A stretch of DNA of 64,000 nt from Gluconobacter potus (GCF_015244705.1 NZ_JABCQF010000002.1:310001-374000); one strand, 5' to 3'; shown: positions 29,270 to 38,734, numbered from the stretch's first letter. Notes: generated by a model not told the origin, from the letters alone. Numbers and translations: made by a program.

Positions 29270-31327
29270 ATGAGTACGCTTCCCCAACTCGCCATCAATA
29301 CGATCCGTACCCTTTCGATGGAAGGTGTTGAACGCGCCAATTCCGGCCATCCTGGCACGGCCATGGCCCTTGCTCCCGCGATGTACGCGGTGTGGCAGCA
29401 TGATCTGAAATACGATCCGGCCGACCCGTGCTGGCCGGCGCGTGACCGCTTTGTCCTCTCGGTCGGCCATGCGTCGATGCTCCTGTATTCCACCCTCTTC
29501 CTGACGGGTGTGAAGGATATCCGGGACGGCAAGGTCGTCGATGCCCCGTCGCTGACGGTGGAAGACCTCTCCCAGTTCCGTCAGCTGAACTCCAAGACGC
29601 CGGGCCATCCGGAATACCGCTTTACCGCTGGTGTCGAGACCACGACTGGCCCGCTTGGGCAGGGTTGCGGCAATTCCGTCGGTATGGCGATTGCGCAGAA
29701 ATGGATGTCCGCACGTTACGACCGTCCGGGCTTCAAGCTGTTCGACTACCACGTGACGGTGTTCTGTGGAGACGGTGACATGATGGAGGGCGTGGCGTCT
29801 GAAGCTGCGTCTACCGCCGGTCATCTGGCTCTGGGGAACCTGACCTGGATCTATGATTCAAACCAGATTTCCATTGAAGGCTCGACGGATCTGGCTTTCA
29901 CGGAAAATGTCGGCAAGCGCTTCGAGGCCTATGGCTGGCACGTCCAGACGCTGACGGACGGCAATGACGTCGATGCCATCCTTGCCGCGCTGAAGGCTGC
30001 GCGCGCGGTGACGGACCGTCCGAGCCTTATCGTTCTCAAGACGATCATCGGTTACGGCGCGCCCAAGAAGGCTGGCACGGCCTCGGCCCATGGTGAGCCG
30101 CTGGGTGCGGATGAAATCAAGGGTGCAAAGAAGGCCTATGGCTGGCCGGAAGACGCTCCGGACTTCTACGTGCCGGATGGCGTGAAGGAGCATTTTGCCG
30201 ACGGCCTTGGCAAGCGTGGCGCGGAAGCGCATGCGGAATGGCGCGAGCTGTTCTCGGCCTATCGCGAGGCACATCCGGACCTTGCTGCTGAAATCGACTG
30301 CATCATCGAGCATCGTCTGCCGGAAGGCTGGGACAAGGATATCCCGACCTTCGACGCGGATGCGAAGGGCATTGCTTCGCGTGCAAGCTCGGGCCAGGTG
30401 CTGAACGCGGTTGCGAAGAACCTGCCCTGGATGATCGGTGGCTCTGCGGACCTGACGCCCTCCACCAAGACGGACATCAAGGGCGGTGGCTCCTTCCAGC
30501 CGGAAAAATGGAACGGCAGCTATGGCGGCCGGAACATCCATTTCGGTGTGCGCGAACATGCGATGGGCTCCATCTGCAACGGCATCGCGTTGTCGGGGAT
30601 CCGCGCTTACGGTTCGGGCTTCCTGATCTTCTCCGATTACATGAAGGCCCCGATCCGTCTGTCGGCCATCATGGAACTGCCGGTTCTGTACATTTTCACG
30701 CATGACTCCATCGGTGTGGGTGAGGACGGTCCGACGCATCAGCCGATCGAACAGTTTGCCCAGTTGCGCGCCACGCCGGGGATCATGACGATCCGTCCGT
30801 CCGATGCCAACGAAGTGGCGGAAGCCTGGCGCACGCTGATCCCGATGACGCACAAGCCGGCGGTGCTCGCACTGAGCCGTCAGAACCTGCCGACGATCGA
30901 CCGTACGAAATATGCTTCCGCCGCCGGTCTGGCGAAGGGTGGCTATGTGCTGGCGAGCTGTGAGGGCAAGCCGGACGTGATCCTGATTGCTTCGGGTTCA
31001 GAAGTCAGTCTCGTGGTCTCGGCTTACGAGAAGCTGACGGAAGAGGGCATCAAGGCCCGCGTGGTGTCCATGCCGAGCTTCGACCTGTTCGAAGAGCAGA
31101 GCCAGGAATACCGTGATTCCGTGCTGCCGCCGGATGTCATCGGTCGCGTTGCGGTCGAGCAGGCCGCAGCCTTCGGCTGGGACCGCTATGTCGGCATCGG
31201 TGGTGCGATCATCGCCATGAACACGTTCGGTGCGTCGGCTCCGGCTTCCGCACTGCTTACGAAATTCGGTTTCACGCCTGAGGCGGTCTATGACGCGGCA
31301 AAGCGTCAGGCCCTGCGCGGCAAGTAA
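29270..31327 (+). CDS. tkt: Transketolase
   Basis: This TPP enzyme moves two-carbon units between ketoses and aldoses in the non-oxidative pentose phosphate pathway. From the ATG at 29270 the protein has 685 residues. Visible marks are the SGHPGTAMALAPA substrate/TPP His region (25-37), the TPP-binding GDGDMMEG with the following Asn near residue 195, the FGVREHAMG block with the catalytic Glu, and the late DSIGVGEDGPTHQP. It opens the pentose phosphate cluster, and tal-pgi begins 12 bases after its stop. In Gluconobacter this pathway carries most cytoplasmic sugar flux because glycolysis is incomplete (established). Confidence 0.96.
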   Translation: MSTLPQLAINTIRTLSMEGVERANSGHPGTAMALAPAMYAVWQHDLKYDPADPCWPARDRFVLSVGHASMLLYSTLFLTGVKDIRDGKVVDAPSLTVEDLSQFRQLNSKTPGHPEYRFTAGVETTTGPLGQGCGNSVGMAIAQKWMSARYDRPGFKLFDYHVTVFCGDGDMMEGVASEAASTAGHLALGNLTWIYDSNQISIEGSTDLAFTENVGKRFEAYGWHVQTLTDGNDVDAILAALKAARAVTDRPSLIVLKTIIGYGAPKKAGTASAHGEPLGADEIKGAKKAYGWPEDAPDFYVPDGVKEHFADGLGKRGAEAHAEWRELFSAYREAHPDLAAEIDCIIEHRLPEGWDKDIPTFDADAKGIASRASSGQVLNAVAKNLPWMIGGSADLTPSTKTDIKGGGSFQPEKWNGSYGGRNIHFGVREHAMGSICNGIALSGIRAYGSGFLIFSDYMKAPIRLSAIMELPVLYIFTHDSIGVGEDGPTHQPIEQFAQLRATPGIMTIRPSDANEVAEAWRTLIPMTHKPAVLALSRQNLPTIDRTKYASAAGLAKGGYVLASCEGKPDVILIASGSEVSLVVSAYEKLTEEGIKARVVSMPSFDLFEEQSQEYRDSVLPPDVIGRVAVEQAAAFGWDRYVGIGGAIIAMNTFGASAPASALLTKFGFTPEAVYDAAKRQALRGK

Positions 31328-31339
31328 GGGAGAGATCCT

Positions 31340-34213
31340 GTGGCAGACACAATCTCCAATACCGGTCTGAACGAAGTCGGCAGTGTGCTGCGCGACCTTG
31401 AGAAATACGGTCAGTCTCCCTGGCTGGACTTCATCCAGCGCAGCTTCACGGAGGATGGCAGCCTCCGCAAGCTGGTGGACGAGGACGGCCTGCGGGGTGT
31501 GACGTCCAACCCGGCCATCTTCGAGAAGGCCATCGGGCACGGCACCGAATACGATCCGCAGATCCGCAAGCTGCTCGAAGGGGAGGGTCTGTCCCCCGGC
31601 GAGCTGTACGAGCATCTCGCCATTGACGATATCCGCTCGGCCTGTGCGGTGCTGGATCCGGTGTTCGAAAAGACCAAGGGGCTGGACGGCTATGTCAGCC
31701 TCGAGGTTTCGCCCTATCTGGCCTTCGATGCGCACGGTACCATCACGGAAGCGCGCCGCCTGTGGAAGGCAGTCGGACGCCCGAACCTGATGATCAAGAT
31801 CCCGGGTACGGTTGAAGGCACGGGTGCGATCCGCGAAGCCATCGCGGACGGCATCAATGTTAACGTGACGCTGCTGTTCTCGCTGGATGCGTACAAGGCG
31901 GTCCTGGAAGCCTATATTTCCGGTCTTGAAGCGCGTGTGGCCCGTGGCGAAGAAATCTCGCGCATCTCCAGCGTGGCATCGTTCTTCGTCAGCCGTATTG
32001 ACGGGAAGATCGACGCGGAAATCGACCGTCGCGTTGCCGCAGGGGACCCGGAAGCTGAAGCGCTGAAGGCCATTCGCGGCAAGGTTGCGATCGCCAATGC
32101 CAAGATGGCGTACCAGTACTATCTGGAAGTCCGCAACAGCCCGCGCTGGAAGGCTCTGGCGGAAAAGGGTGCGAACCCGCAGCGTCTGCTCTGGGCCAGC
32201 ACCGGGACCAAGGACAAGGCCTATTCCGACGTCCTGTATGTCGAGGAGCTGATCGGCCCCGAGACGGTCAACACCATCCCGCCCGCAACATTCGATGCTT
32301 TCCGCGATCACGGCAAATCCCGTGCGAGTCTGACGGAAAACGTCGATCAGGCGCGGCACGTCATGGCAGAGGCCGAGCGCCTGGGTCTGGGTCTGGACGC
32401 GATTACGGCCAAGCTGGTCAAGGATGGCTGTGCAGCGTTCAGCGTCTCGTTCGATACGCTGCTGACGGCCGTTGCCACCAAGCGCGAGGCCGTGCTGGGC
32501 GATCGTCTGCTGCGGGTCAGCGCGGATCTGCCGCCTGATCTGCGAGATGATGTTGCCGCGGCTGAAAAGGACTGGAGCCACAGTGGCGGTCTGCGCCGCA
32601 TCTGGAAGAAGGACCCGTCCGTCTGGACGAACGGTCCGGAAGCCGGATGGCTGAACTGGCTGACGGTCGTGCAGGACCGCCTGTGGCATATCGAGGAGCT
32701 GGAAGTCCTGGCCCGCGATGTCCGCAGTCGCGGCTTCAAGGATATTCTGCTCCTGGGCATGGGTGGTTCGAGCCTTGGTCCCGAGGTTCTGGCCGAGACG
32801 TTCGGGCAGCGCGAAGGCTGGCCGAAGCTGCATGTGCTCGACAGCACGGACCCGCAGCAGGTTACGGCGTTCGAAAAAGCCATCGATCCGAAGAACACCC
32901 TGTTCATCGTGGCCAGCAAGTCCGGCGGTACGCTGGAGCCGAACATTCTGTTCGCGCATTTCTGGCAGGTCGCGGGGCAGGCTCTGGGCAAGAAGCCGGG
33001 TGACAGCTTCATCGCCATCACCGATCCGGGCTCGCACATGCAGAAGGTGGCCGAGGAAAACGGCTTCTGGCGCATTTTCTATGGCGATCCGAAAATCGGT
33101 GGCCGTTATTCGGTCCTGTCCAATTTCGGTCTTGTCCCGGCTGCCGCGAGCGGCATCGATGTCCGCAAGCTGCTGACGATCACGCGTCTGATGGTGGAAT
33201 CCTGTGACGGCAGTGCACCCCCTTCTGCCAATCCGGGTGCGGTCCTTGGTCTGATCCTGGGTCATGCCGCGCACTGCTTTGGCCGTGACAAGGTGACGAT
33301 CCTGGCGTCTGACGGGATTGCCTCACTAGGGGCCTGGCTCGAACAGCTGATTGCCGAGAGCACCGGCAAGAAGGGCCTCGGACTCATCCCCATCGATGAG
33401 GAAGAGCTTGGGACGCCGGATGTCTACGGAACAGACCGTGTCTTCGTGGATCTGCTGCTGGGCGAGGATGTTCCCGACAGCCGCCTTGGCGCCCTGCGCG
33501 CCGCTGGTGCCCCTGTAGTCACCATCCGCCTGGCCGATGCGTCCCAGATTGGGCAGGCATTCTTCCTGTTTGAATTCGCTACCGCTGTTGCCGGTGCGGT
33601 TCTCGGGATCGACCCGTTCGATCAGCCGGATGTGGAGTTCAGCAAGCTTGAGACGCGCAAGCTGACCTCGGCCTATGCTGAGACAGGCTCGCTACCGCCG
33701 GAAACGCCCTTCGCCAAGGATGGTCCGCTGTCCTTTTACGCGGATGCGAAGAACACGGAAGCCTCTGGAAACAAAGGTGATGCGGTCTCCATCCTCAAGG
33801 CGCTCTTTGATCGCGTAAAGCCGGGTGACTATGTCGGGCTACTCGCCTATATCAGGCGCGACCAGCAGACCCGGGACTGGGCACAGTCCGTTCGCATGGA
33901 GCTTCGGGACGCGCTGAAGGTGGCAACAGCCGCTGAATTCGGGCCCCGGTTCCTGCACTCGACGGGCCAGGCCTACAAGGGCGGACCCGACAGCGGCGTG
34001 TTCCTGCAGGTTACGGCGACGGATGCGGCGGATGTGCCGGTTCCGGGCCATGGCTTCAGCTTCAGTGTCGTGAAAGCGGCACAGGCGCGAGGCGATTTCG
34101 AGGTGCTCGCGGCCCGTGGTCGTCGTGCCCTCCGCGTTCATATCGATGGACCGCTGGAGGACGGGCTGAAGGCTCTGGAAACGGCGATTCACAAAGCACT
34201 GGCAGGAGCATAA
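31340..34213 (+). CDS. tal-pgi: Bifunctional transaldolase / glucose-6-phosphate isomerase
   Basis: A single 957-residue frame joins two enzymes. Residues 1 to about 365 are transaldolase (class similar to TalB/TAL subfamily), with TSNPAIFEKAI at 55-65 and Schiff-base Lys153 in NLMIKIPGT. Residues from about 385 to 957 are phosphoglucose isomerase, with the phosphate-binding GMGGSSLGPEV near 473-483 and SKSGGTLEPN. Transaldolase makes fructose 6-phosphate, and the isomerase half can return it to glucose 6-phosphate, so the fusion closes the pentose cycle. Fusions of this kind are known in acetic acid bacteria. The start is GTG at 31340 after an AGGGAGAG site; gnd follows after three bases. 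Confidence 0.95.
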   Translation: MADTISNTGLNEVGSVLRDLEKYGQSPWLDFIQRSFTEDGSLRKLVDEDGLRGVTSNPAIFEKAIGHGTEYDPQIRKLLEGEGLSPGELYEHLAIDDIRSACAVLDPVFEKTKGLDGYVSLEVSPYLAFDAHGTITEARRLWKAVGRPNLMIKIPGTVEGTGAIREAIADGINVNVTLLFSLDAYKAVLEAYISGLEARVARGEEISRISSVASFFVSRIDGKIDAEIDRRVAAGDPEAEALKAIRGKVAIANAKMAYQYYLEVRNSPRWKALAEKGANPQRLLWASTGTKDKAYSDVLYVEELIGPETVNTIPPATFDAFRDHGKSRASLTENVDQARHVMAEAERLGLGLDAITAKLVKDGCAAFSVSFDTLLTAVATKREAVLGDRLLRVSADLPPDLRDDVAAAEKDWSHSGGLRRIWKKDPSVWTNGPEAGWLNWLTVVQDRLWHIEELEVLARDVRSRGFKDILLLGMGGSSLGPEVLAETFGQREGWPKLHVLDSTDPQQVTAFEKAIDPKNTLFIVASKSGGTLEPNILFAHFWQVAGQALGKKPGDSFIAITDPGSHMQKVAEENGFWRIFYGDPKIGGRYSVLSNFGLVPAAASGIDVRKLLTITRLMVESCDGSAPPSANPGAVLGLILGHAAHCFGRDKVTILASDGIASLGAWLEQLIAESTGKKGLGLIPIDEEELGTPDVYGTDRVFVDLLLGEDVPDSRLGALRAAGAPVVTIRLADASQIGQAFFLFEFATAVAGAVLGIDPFDQPDVEFSKLETRKLTSAYAETGSLPPETPFAKDGPLSFYADAKNTEASGNKGDAVSILKALFDRVKPGDYVGLLAYIRRDQQTRDWAQSVRMELRDALKVATAAEFGPRFLHSTGQAYKGGPDSGVFLQVTATDAADVPVPGHGFSFSVVKAAQARGDFEVLAARGRRALRVHIDGPLEDGLKALETAIHKALAGA

Positions 34214-34216
34214 GTC

Positions 34217-35215
34217 ATGCGGATCGGAATCATCGGACTGGGACGGATGGGCGGCAACATTGCTATTCGTCTGACCCGGCATGGGCATGATGTTGTCGTG
34301 CATGACCGCACGCCGGAAGTCACCACGTCGGTCGTCAGCCGCTGTGAAGCCGGGCGCGCAACGCCTGCCGATACGCTGGCCGATATGGCAAAACTGCTTG
34401 AGGGCGACGAGCACCGTGTGGTGTGGGTCATGCTGCCCGCAGGAGCCATCACCGAGGATTGCGTTCAGCAACTCGGTGGTCTGCTCGGACGTGGCGATAT
34501 CATCATTGATGGCGGCAACACCTACTACAAGGACGATGTCCGCCGCTCGGCCGAACTGGCCGAAAAGGGCATTTCCTATGTCGATGTCGGGACTTCGGGC
34601 GGTGTCTGGGGTCTGGAACGTGGCTACTGTATGATGTTTGGCGGTACGAAAGAGACCGCCGAATACATCGACCCGATCCTCAGCGCGCTGGCGCCGGGCA
34701 TCGGGGATGTGCCGCGCACGCCGGGCCGTGACGAAAAGGGTCATGATCCGCGGGCCGAGCAGGGCTATCTGCACTGTGGTCCCGCCGGTTCGGGCCACTT
34801 CGTGAAGATGGTCCATAACGGCATCGAATACGGCATGATGCAGGCCTTCGCCGAAGGCTTCGATATCATGAAGAGCAAGAACTCCCCGGTCCTCGCGGAA
34901 AAGGACCGGTTCGAGCTCAACATGGGTGACATCGCGGAAGTCTGGCGTCGCGGAAGTGTCGTGTCGTCCTGGCTGCTCGACCTGACGGCCGAGGCCCTGA
35001 CGCGTTCGGAGACTCTCAACGAGTTCTCCGGCGAAGTTGCGGATTCCGGTGAGGGTCGCTGGACGATCGAGGCCGCTATTGAAGAAGACGTGCCGGCTCC
35101 CGTCATGACGGCTGCGCTGTTCACGCGCTTCCGCTCACGGTCGGGTAATAATTTTGCCGAGAAAATTCTCTCGGCACAGCGTTTCGGTTTCGGCGGACAC
35201 GTCGAAAAGAAATAA
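34217..35215 (+). CDS. gnd: 6-phosphogluconate dehydrogenase (decarboxylating), NAD-type
   Basis: Gnd oxidises 6-phosphogluconate to ribulose 5-phosphate and CO2. The 332-residue length marks the short form of the family. GLGRMGGN at 7-14 is the nucleotide-binding loop, DVGTSGG (123-129) is the substrate block, and catalytic Lys197 with Asn201 sits in [19 protein letters not shown]. At the end of beta strand two the sequence is VVVHDRT; Asp30 there would repel the NADP phosphate, so NAD is the likely main cofactor (inference; the short family is often NAD-preferring). It is the third gene of the pentose cluster. Confidence 0.94.
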   Translation: MRIGIIGLGRMGGNIAIRLTRHGHDVVVHDRTPEVTTSVVSRCEAGRATPADTLADMAKLLEGDEHRVVWVMLPAGAITEDCVQQLGGLLGRGDIIIDGGNTYYKDDVRRSAELAEKGISYVDVGTSGGVWGLERGYCMMFGGTKETAEYIDPILSALAPGIGDVPRTPGRDEKGHDPRAEQGYLHCGPAGSGHFVKMVHNGIEYGMMQAFAEGFDIMKSKNSPVLAEKDRFELNMGDIAEVWRRGSVVSSWLLDLTAEALTRSETLNEFSGEVADSGEGRWTIEAAIEEDVPAPVMTAALFTRFRSRSGNNFAEKILSAQRFGFGGHVEKK

Positions 35216-35239
35216 GCCTGCGCCCCGCATGGGCAAGGA

Positions 35240-35280
35240 CTGGCTGGCAGGGTATGGTTTTGCCATCGATGACCAGCCAG
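35240..35280 (+). other. Leader hairpin between gnd and the HAD gene
   Basis: An 8-bp stem CTGGCTGG/CCAGCCAG (35240-35247 and 35273-35280) encloses a second ATGG/CCAT pairing. Its 3' arm abuts the 5' arm of the terminator hairpin at 35281, so the two stems stack end to end. The pair could act as a tandem terminator or an attenuator; it matches no riboswitch class I recognise. Confidence 0.4.
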
Positions 35281-35309
35281 CCCCCGCAAAGACTCTGACG
35301 GGGGTTTTT
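35281..35309 (+). terminator. Rho-independent terminator inside the pentose-phosphate cluster
   Basis: CCCCCG (35281-35286) pairs with CGGGGG (35299-35304) and is followed by TTTTT. It lies only 12 bases before the ATG of the HAD phosphatase gene, so it can end the tkt-tal-pgi-gnd transcript or limit read-through into the second half of the cluster. Confidence 0.65.
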
Positions 35310-35321
35310 ACAGGGGCTTTT

Positions 35322-36182
35322 ATGTCCGTTGACCTCGACGCCATCCATGCGGATCTGCCGCCGCTGCCACAGACCATCCGTATGGTCGTGTCCGACATGG
35401 ATGGAACCCTCCTGACGTCAGACAAGACCATCGCGCCTTCGACGCGGGCCATGGTCAGGGTGCTGCAGGAGCGGGGAATTCCGCTCTGTCTGGCCAGTGC
35501 AAGACCGCCTGCCGCCATGGTCCCCTATATCGAGCAGCTCGGCCTGACCGGGCAGAATGCCGGCTTCAATGGTGGCATCATCTTCAAGCCTGACGGCACC
35601 ACGTCCGTCAGTCGTGTTCTGTCCCCCGATGTGCTGTCGATCGTCCATGACATGCTGCATCTGCACGGGATCGAGACCTGGTTCCTGCGGCAGTCCTACT
35701 GGATGGTGAGGGACGCCTATACGCCCTTCGTCCAGCACGAACAGGGCATCACCGGCCTGACACCACATCAGGTTCCCGATCTTCGCAAGGAGTTCGAGGG
35801 CATCGGCAAGGTGATGGGCGTGAGCAGCGATACCAGTCTGCTTCAGGACATTGAGACCGAGCTTGGGGTCATGCTCCAGGGCGACGCGAGCGTGCGCCGT
35901 TCTTCCGATATTCTTCTCGACGTGACGCCGGCCCTGGCCAACAAGGGTGAGGCCATTCGCGAACTGGCGCTTGCTCACGGCATTGCGCCACACGAGGTCG
36001 CCTGTCTTGGTGATGCCCATAACGATCTGCCGATGTTTTCGGTGGCGGGACTGGGCATTGCGATGGGGCAGGCCGAAGACGATGTGAAAGCCGCCGCGCA
36101 GGTTCTCACAGACACCAACGAGCGCGATGGCTGGGCCAAGGCCGTCGAGCGCTACATCCTGCCGAGAGTTCCCAATCCATGA
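35322..36182 (+). CDS. Cof-type HAD-family sugar phosphatase
   Basis: The 286-residue protein has HAD motif I DMDGTLL near residue 25 (both Asp present), motif II near LASARPPAAM, a C2-type cap domain in the middle, Lys in NKGEAI and motif III/IV in ACLGDAHNDLPMF. This is the Cof/YidA layout, typically phosphatases of sugar phosphates and related metabolites. I start at ATG 35322; upstream in-frame codons would read through the terminator. Its stop overlaps the pgl start by ATGA, so it is translated with pgl, and a sugar-phosphate substrate from the pentose pathway is plausible (inference). Confidence 0.9.
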   Translation: MSVDLDAIHADLPPLPQTIRMVVSDMDGTLLTSDKTIAPSTRAMVRVLQERGIPLCLASARPPAAMVPYIEQLGLTGQNAGFNGGIIFKPDGTTSVSRVLSPDVLSIVHDMLHLHGIETWFLRQSYWMVRDAYTPFVQHEQGITGLTPHQVPDLRKEFEGIGKVMGVSSDTSLLQDIETELGVMLQGDASVRRSSDILLDVTPALANKGEAIRELALAHGIAPHEVACLGDAHNDLPMFSVAGLGIAMGQAEDDVKAAAQVLTDTNERDGWAKAVERYILPRVPNP

Positions 36183-36919
36183 CCACCGACATTCGTGCCG
36201 CCACGCTGGAAACCCTTCCTGACTCTGAAGCCGTTGCCCTGCGGATGGCGGATCTTCTCGTCGAAGGGATTCTGGCCAAGACGGATGGCCCGTTCCGGGT
36301 TGCCCTGTCCGGCGGCTCCACGCCCAAGCGCCTGTTCGAGATCCTGGCTACGCCGTCCCGCGCAAAGCTGATCCCGTGGGAGCGTGTCGAGATTTTCTAC
36401 GGCGACGAGCGACACGTGCCGGAAGGCCATGCGGACAGCAACCACACGGTCGGCCAGTCCGTCCTGCTGTCCCGCGTTCCGGTGCCAGCGCAGAATGTCC
36501 ATGCCATTCCGACCGCTGGTACGGTGGAAGAGGATGCGAAGGCCTACGAAAAGACCCTTCAGGCCGCTTATGGCTCCGCAACGCTCGATCCGCAGCGCCC
36601 GCTGTTTGATCTGGTCATGCTAGGTCTGGGTACCGATGGTCACACGGCCTCGCTGTTTCCCGGGCAGCCGGTTCTGAAGGAGCGGACGGCCTGGGTCGGG
36701 ACGGCCGCACCGTCCACAGCACCTTACGAGCGCATCACGCTCACCTATCCCGCCATCCAGTCCAGCGCGCTGGTCGTGTTCCTCGTGACGGGGGCCTCCA
36801 AGGTCGAGATGCTGGAGCGCCTGGTCGAGGGCGACAGTTCCATCCCGTCCGCACGGGTGACGAGCGAGGGACGGATCATCATTCTGGCAGACCGCGCTGC
36901 GGTGGGAGAAGACGCATGA
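36179..36919 (+). CDS. pgl: 6-phosphogluconolactonase
   Basis: Pgl hydrolyses 6-phosphogluconolactone made by glucose-6-phosphate dehydrogenase. The 246-residue protein has the family blocks ALSGGSTPKRLFEIL (about 42-56), FYGDERHVPEGHADSN (about 75-90) and LGLGTDGHTASLFPG (about 152-166). It overlaps the HAD gene and rpiA by four bases on each side. Its dehydrogenase partner (zwf) is not in this window. Confidence 0.95.
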   Translation: MTTDIRAATLETLPDSEAVALRMADLLVEGILAKTDGPFRVALSGGSTPKRLFEILATPSRAKLIPWERVEIFYGDERHVPEGHADSNHTVGQSVLLSRVPVPAQNVHAIPTAGTVEEDAKAYEKTLQAAYGSATLDPQRPLFDLVMLGLGTDGHTASLFPGQPVLKERTAWVGTAAPSTAPYERITLTYPAIQSSALVVFLVTGASKVEMLERLVEGDSSIPSARVTSEGRIIILADRAAVGEDA

Positions 36920-37611
36920 GCGGCACGGATATGAACGTTCACAAGCGCACGGCTGCCCGTGAAGCTGCGGATATGGTCAAAAGCGGCATGGTCGTGGGGC
37001 TCGGGACCGGCAGCACAGCGGCGTACATGATCGAGCGTCTGGGCGAGCGCGTTGCGGAAGGCTTGGAGATCTTTGGCATTCCGACCTCGGATGACAGCGA
37101 GGACAAGGCGCTCAAGGCCGGAATTCCGCTGACCGATTTCAGCGCGCATCGCCGGATCGACATTGCCATTGATGGCGCGGACGAGGTCCAGCGTGGTTCG
37201 CTCAATCTTATCAAGGGGCTGGGCGGGGCATTGCTGCGTGAAAAGATTGTGGCGCAGGCAGCCAAGCGGTTCGTGGTGATCGTGGACGGCACCAAGCCCG
37301 TGGACCTGCTGGGCGAACGTGCGCCGGTGCCGGTGGAAGTCATTTCCTTCGGCTGGGAATGCACGGCAGAACGTCTGGCAGCCTGTGGCGCACGCGGCGT
37401 GAAGCCGAGGACGGACCGGGCCGGATCGCTGTTCGTAACCGATACCGGCAACATGATTCTGGACTGCCATTTTGGACCGATCGAAAAGCCCGAGGAACTG
37501 GCTGAGAAAATCGACCGGATCGTGGGTGTCGTGGAGCACGGCATGTTTCTCAACATGGCGTCCGAAGTCCTCGTGGCGACGCCGGATGGTGTGGAGCACT
37601 GGGAGCCATGA
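36916..37611 (+). CDS. rpiA: Ribose-5-phosphate isomerase A
   Basis: RpiA interconverts ribulose 5-phosphate and ribose 5-phosphate. The 231-residue protein shows GLGTGSTAAYMIERLGER near 32-49, the catalytic-acid block IDGADEVQ near 84-91, and KGLGGALLREKIVA, matching the type A family. It overlaps pgl and gntK by ATGA, giving coupled translation of four consecutive genes. Confidence 0.95.
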   Translation: MSGTDMNVHKRTAAREAADMVKSGMVVGLGTGSTAAYMIERLGERVAEGLEIFGIPTSDDSEDKALKAGIPLTDFSAHRRIDIAIDGADEVQRGSLNLIKGLGGALLREKIVAQAAKRFVVIVDGTKPVDLLGERAPVPVEVISFGWECTAERLAACGARGVKPRTDRAGSLFVTDTGNMILDCHFGPIEKPEELAEKIDRIVGVVEHGMFLNMASEVLVATPDGVEHWEP

Positions 37612-38150
37612 AAATGACGGAAAATGAAATACAGCTGGGTCTGAAGCCGCGTTTTCTCGTGGTCATGGGCGTGTCCGGAACAGGCAAGACGACGGTTGCA
37701 ACCGGACTGGCCACGCGTCTGGGCTGGCATTTTCAGGAAGGCGATGCACTGCACCCGCCGGCCAATGTCGAAAAGATGAGCACCGGTCAGCCGCTGACCG
37801 ATGCGGATCGCGCCCCTTGGCTTGCGCTCTGTCATGACTGGCTGCGCGAACAGGTGAAGGCCGGACATGGCGCCGTCCTGACGTGTTCCGCGCTCAAGCG
37901 CTCCTATCGTGAGCAGCTTCGCGGCGAGGACCTGCCGATCGAGTTCGTGCATATCGATACGTCGGCCGGGGAACTTGCTGAACGCTTGCAGCGCCGGGAA
38001 GGGCATTTCATGCCGGCGAGCCTGCTGCCCAGCCAGCTTGCGACACTTGAAGTACCTGGCGACGACGAGCCTGTAATCCGGGTCTCGGGCGAGAAGCACC
38101 CCGATGTGGTGCTGGAGGAGCTGATCCGCCATTTTCAGGCGGAGGACTGA
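37608..38150 (+). CDS. gntK: Gluconokinase
   Basis: GntK phosphorylates gluconate to 6-phosphogluconate, the entry point for gluconate into the pentose phosphate pathway. The 180-residue protein carries Walker A GVSGTGKTT at 21-29, FQEGDALHPPANVEKMSTG and the TCSALKRSYREQLRG segment, all diagnostic for the small P-loop gluconokinases. Clustering with pgl, rpiA and gnd fits an organism that oxidises glucose to gluconate outside the cytoplasm and then takes up some of it. Confidence 0.95.
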   Translation: MKMTENEIQLGLKPRFLVVMGVSGTGKTTVATGLATRLGWHFQEGDALHPPANVEKMSTGQPLTDADRAPWLALCHDWLREQVKAGHGAVLTCSALKRSYREQLRGEDLPIEFVHIDTSAGELAERLQRREGHFMPASLLPSQLATLEVPGDDEPVIRVSGEKHPDVVLEELIRHFQAED

Positions 38151-38153
38151 TCC

Positions 38154-38681
38154 ATGGCCGAGACCACCCGGCTTCTGGTGGATGCCGATGCGTGCCCGGT
38201 CAAGGATGAGATCTACCGGGTCGGGGCACGCTACAGCCTTAAGACGGTCATCGTTGCCAATAGCTGGATGAATATCCCGCAGTCGCCGCTTATCGAGCGC
38301 GTCGTGGTGCCGGAAGGGCCGGACGTGGCAGATGACTGGATTGCGGGACAGGTGACGCCTGCGGATATCGTCATCACCAGCGACATTCCGCTCGCGGTGC
38401 GCTGTCTGGCGAAAAAAGCCTCTGTCCTGCGGCCGAATGGCGAGGAAATCGACGAACGCTCCGTGGGGATGGTCTCGGCCATGCGGGACCTGATGCAGGG
38501 TCTGCGCGAGACGGGAGCGGTCACGACCTACAATCCGTCCTTCGGGAAAAACGACCGGAGCCGGTTTTTATCCGCGCTCGATACGCTCATCGTGCGACTC
38601 CGCAGGAAAGCTGCCCTGGCGCAATCGGTCCCCAGTTCGTCAGAAACAATCCACAGGCCCTTCCCCGGAGATGTTCCCTGA
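38154..38681 (+). CDS. YaiI/YqxD family protein (DUF188)
   Basis: The 175-residue protein begins with LLVDADACPVKDEIYRVG and contains ADIVITSDIPLAVRCL and RPNGEEIDERSVGM, the conserved segments of DUF188. The fold is PIN-like, with acidic residues that could bind metal, so a nuclease role has been suggested for the family but is not established. It follows gntK by three bases and is probably co-transcribed without a metabolic link. Confidence 0.88.
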   Translation: MAETTRLLVDADACPVKDEIYRVGARYSLKTVIVANSWMNIPQSPLIERVVVPEGPDVADDWIAGQVTPADIVITSDIPLAVRCLAKKASVLRPNGEEIDERSVGMVSAMRDLMQGLRETGAVTTYNPSFGKNDRSRFLSALDTLIVRLRRKAALAQSVPSSSETIHRPFPGDVP

Positions 38682-38685
38682 TTCT

Positions 38686-38734
38686 GGGGATATCTTCTAC
38701 CGGGGGATAATCCCGCCCCGATAAGGATATTTTC
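38686..38734 (+). promoter_or_regulatory. Direct repeats just upstream of the LysR gene
   Basis: GGATATCTTC (38688-38697) and GGATATTTTC (38725-38734) are ten-base repeats with one mismatch, 37 bases apart, with GGGATAATCCC between them. The second copy ends two bases before the LysR start codon. They may be an autoregulatory operator. Confidence 0.3.

Noticed and set aside
30998-33274. A 758-residue open frame antisense to tkt/tal-pgi
   Set aside because: It is a mirror of the codon pattern of highly expressed genes on the plus strand, with no domain similarity.
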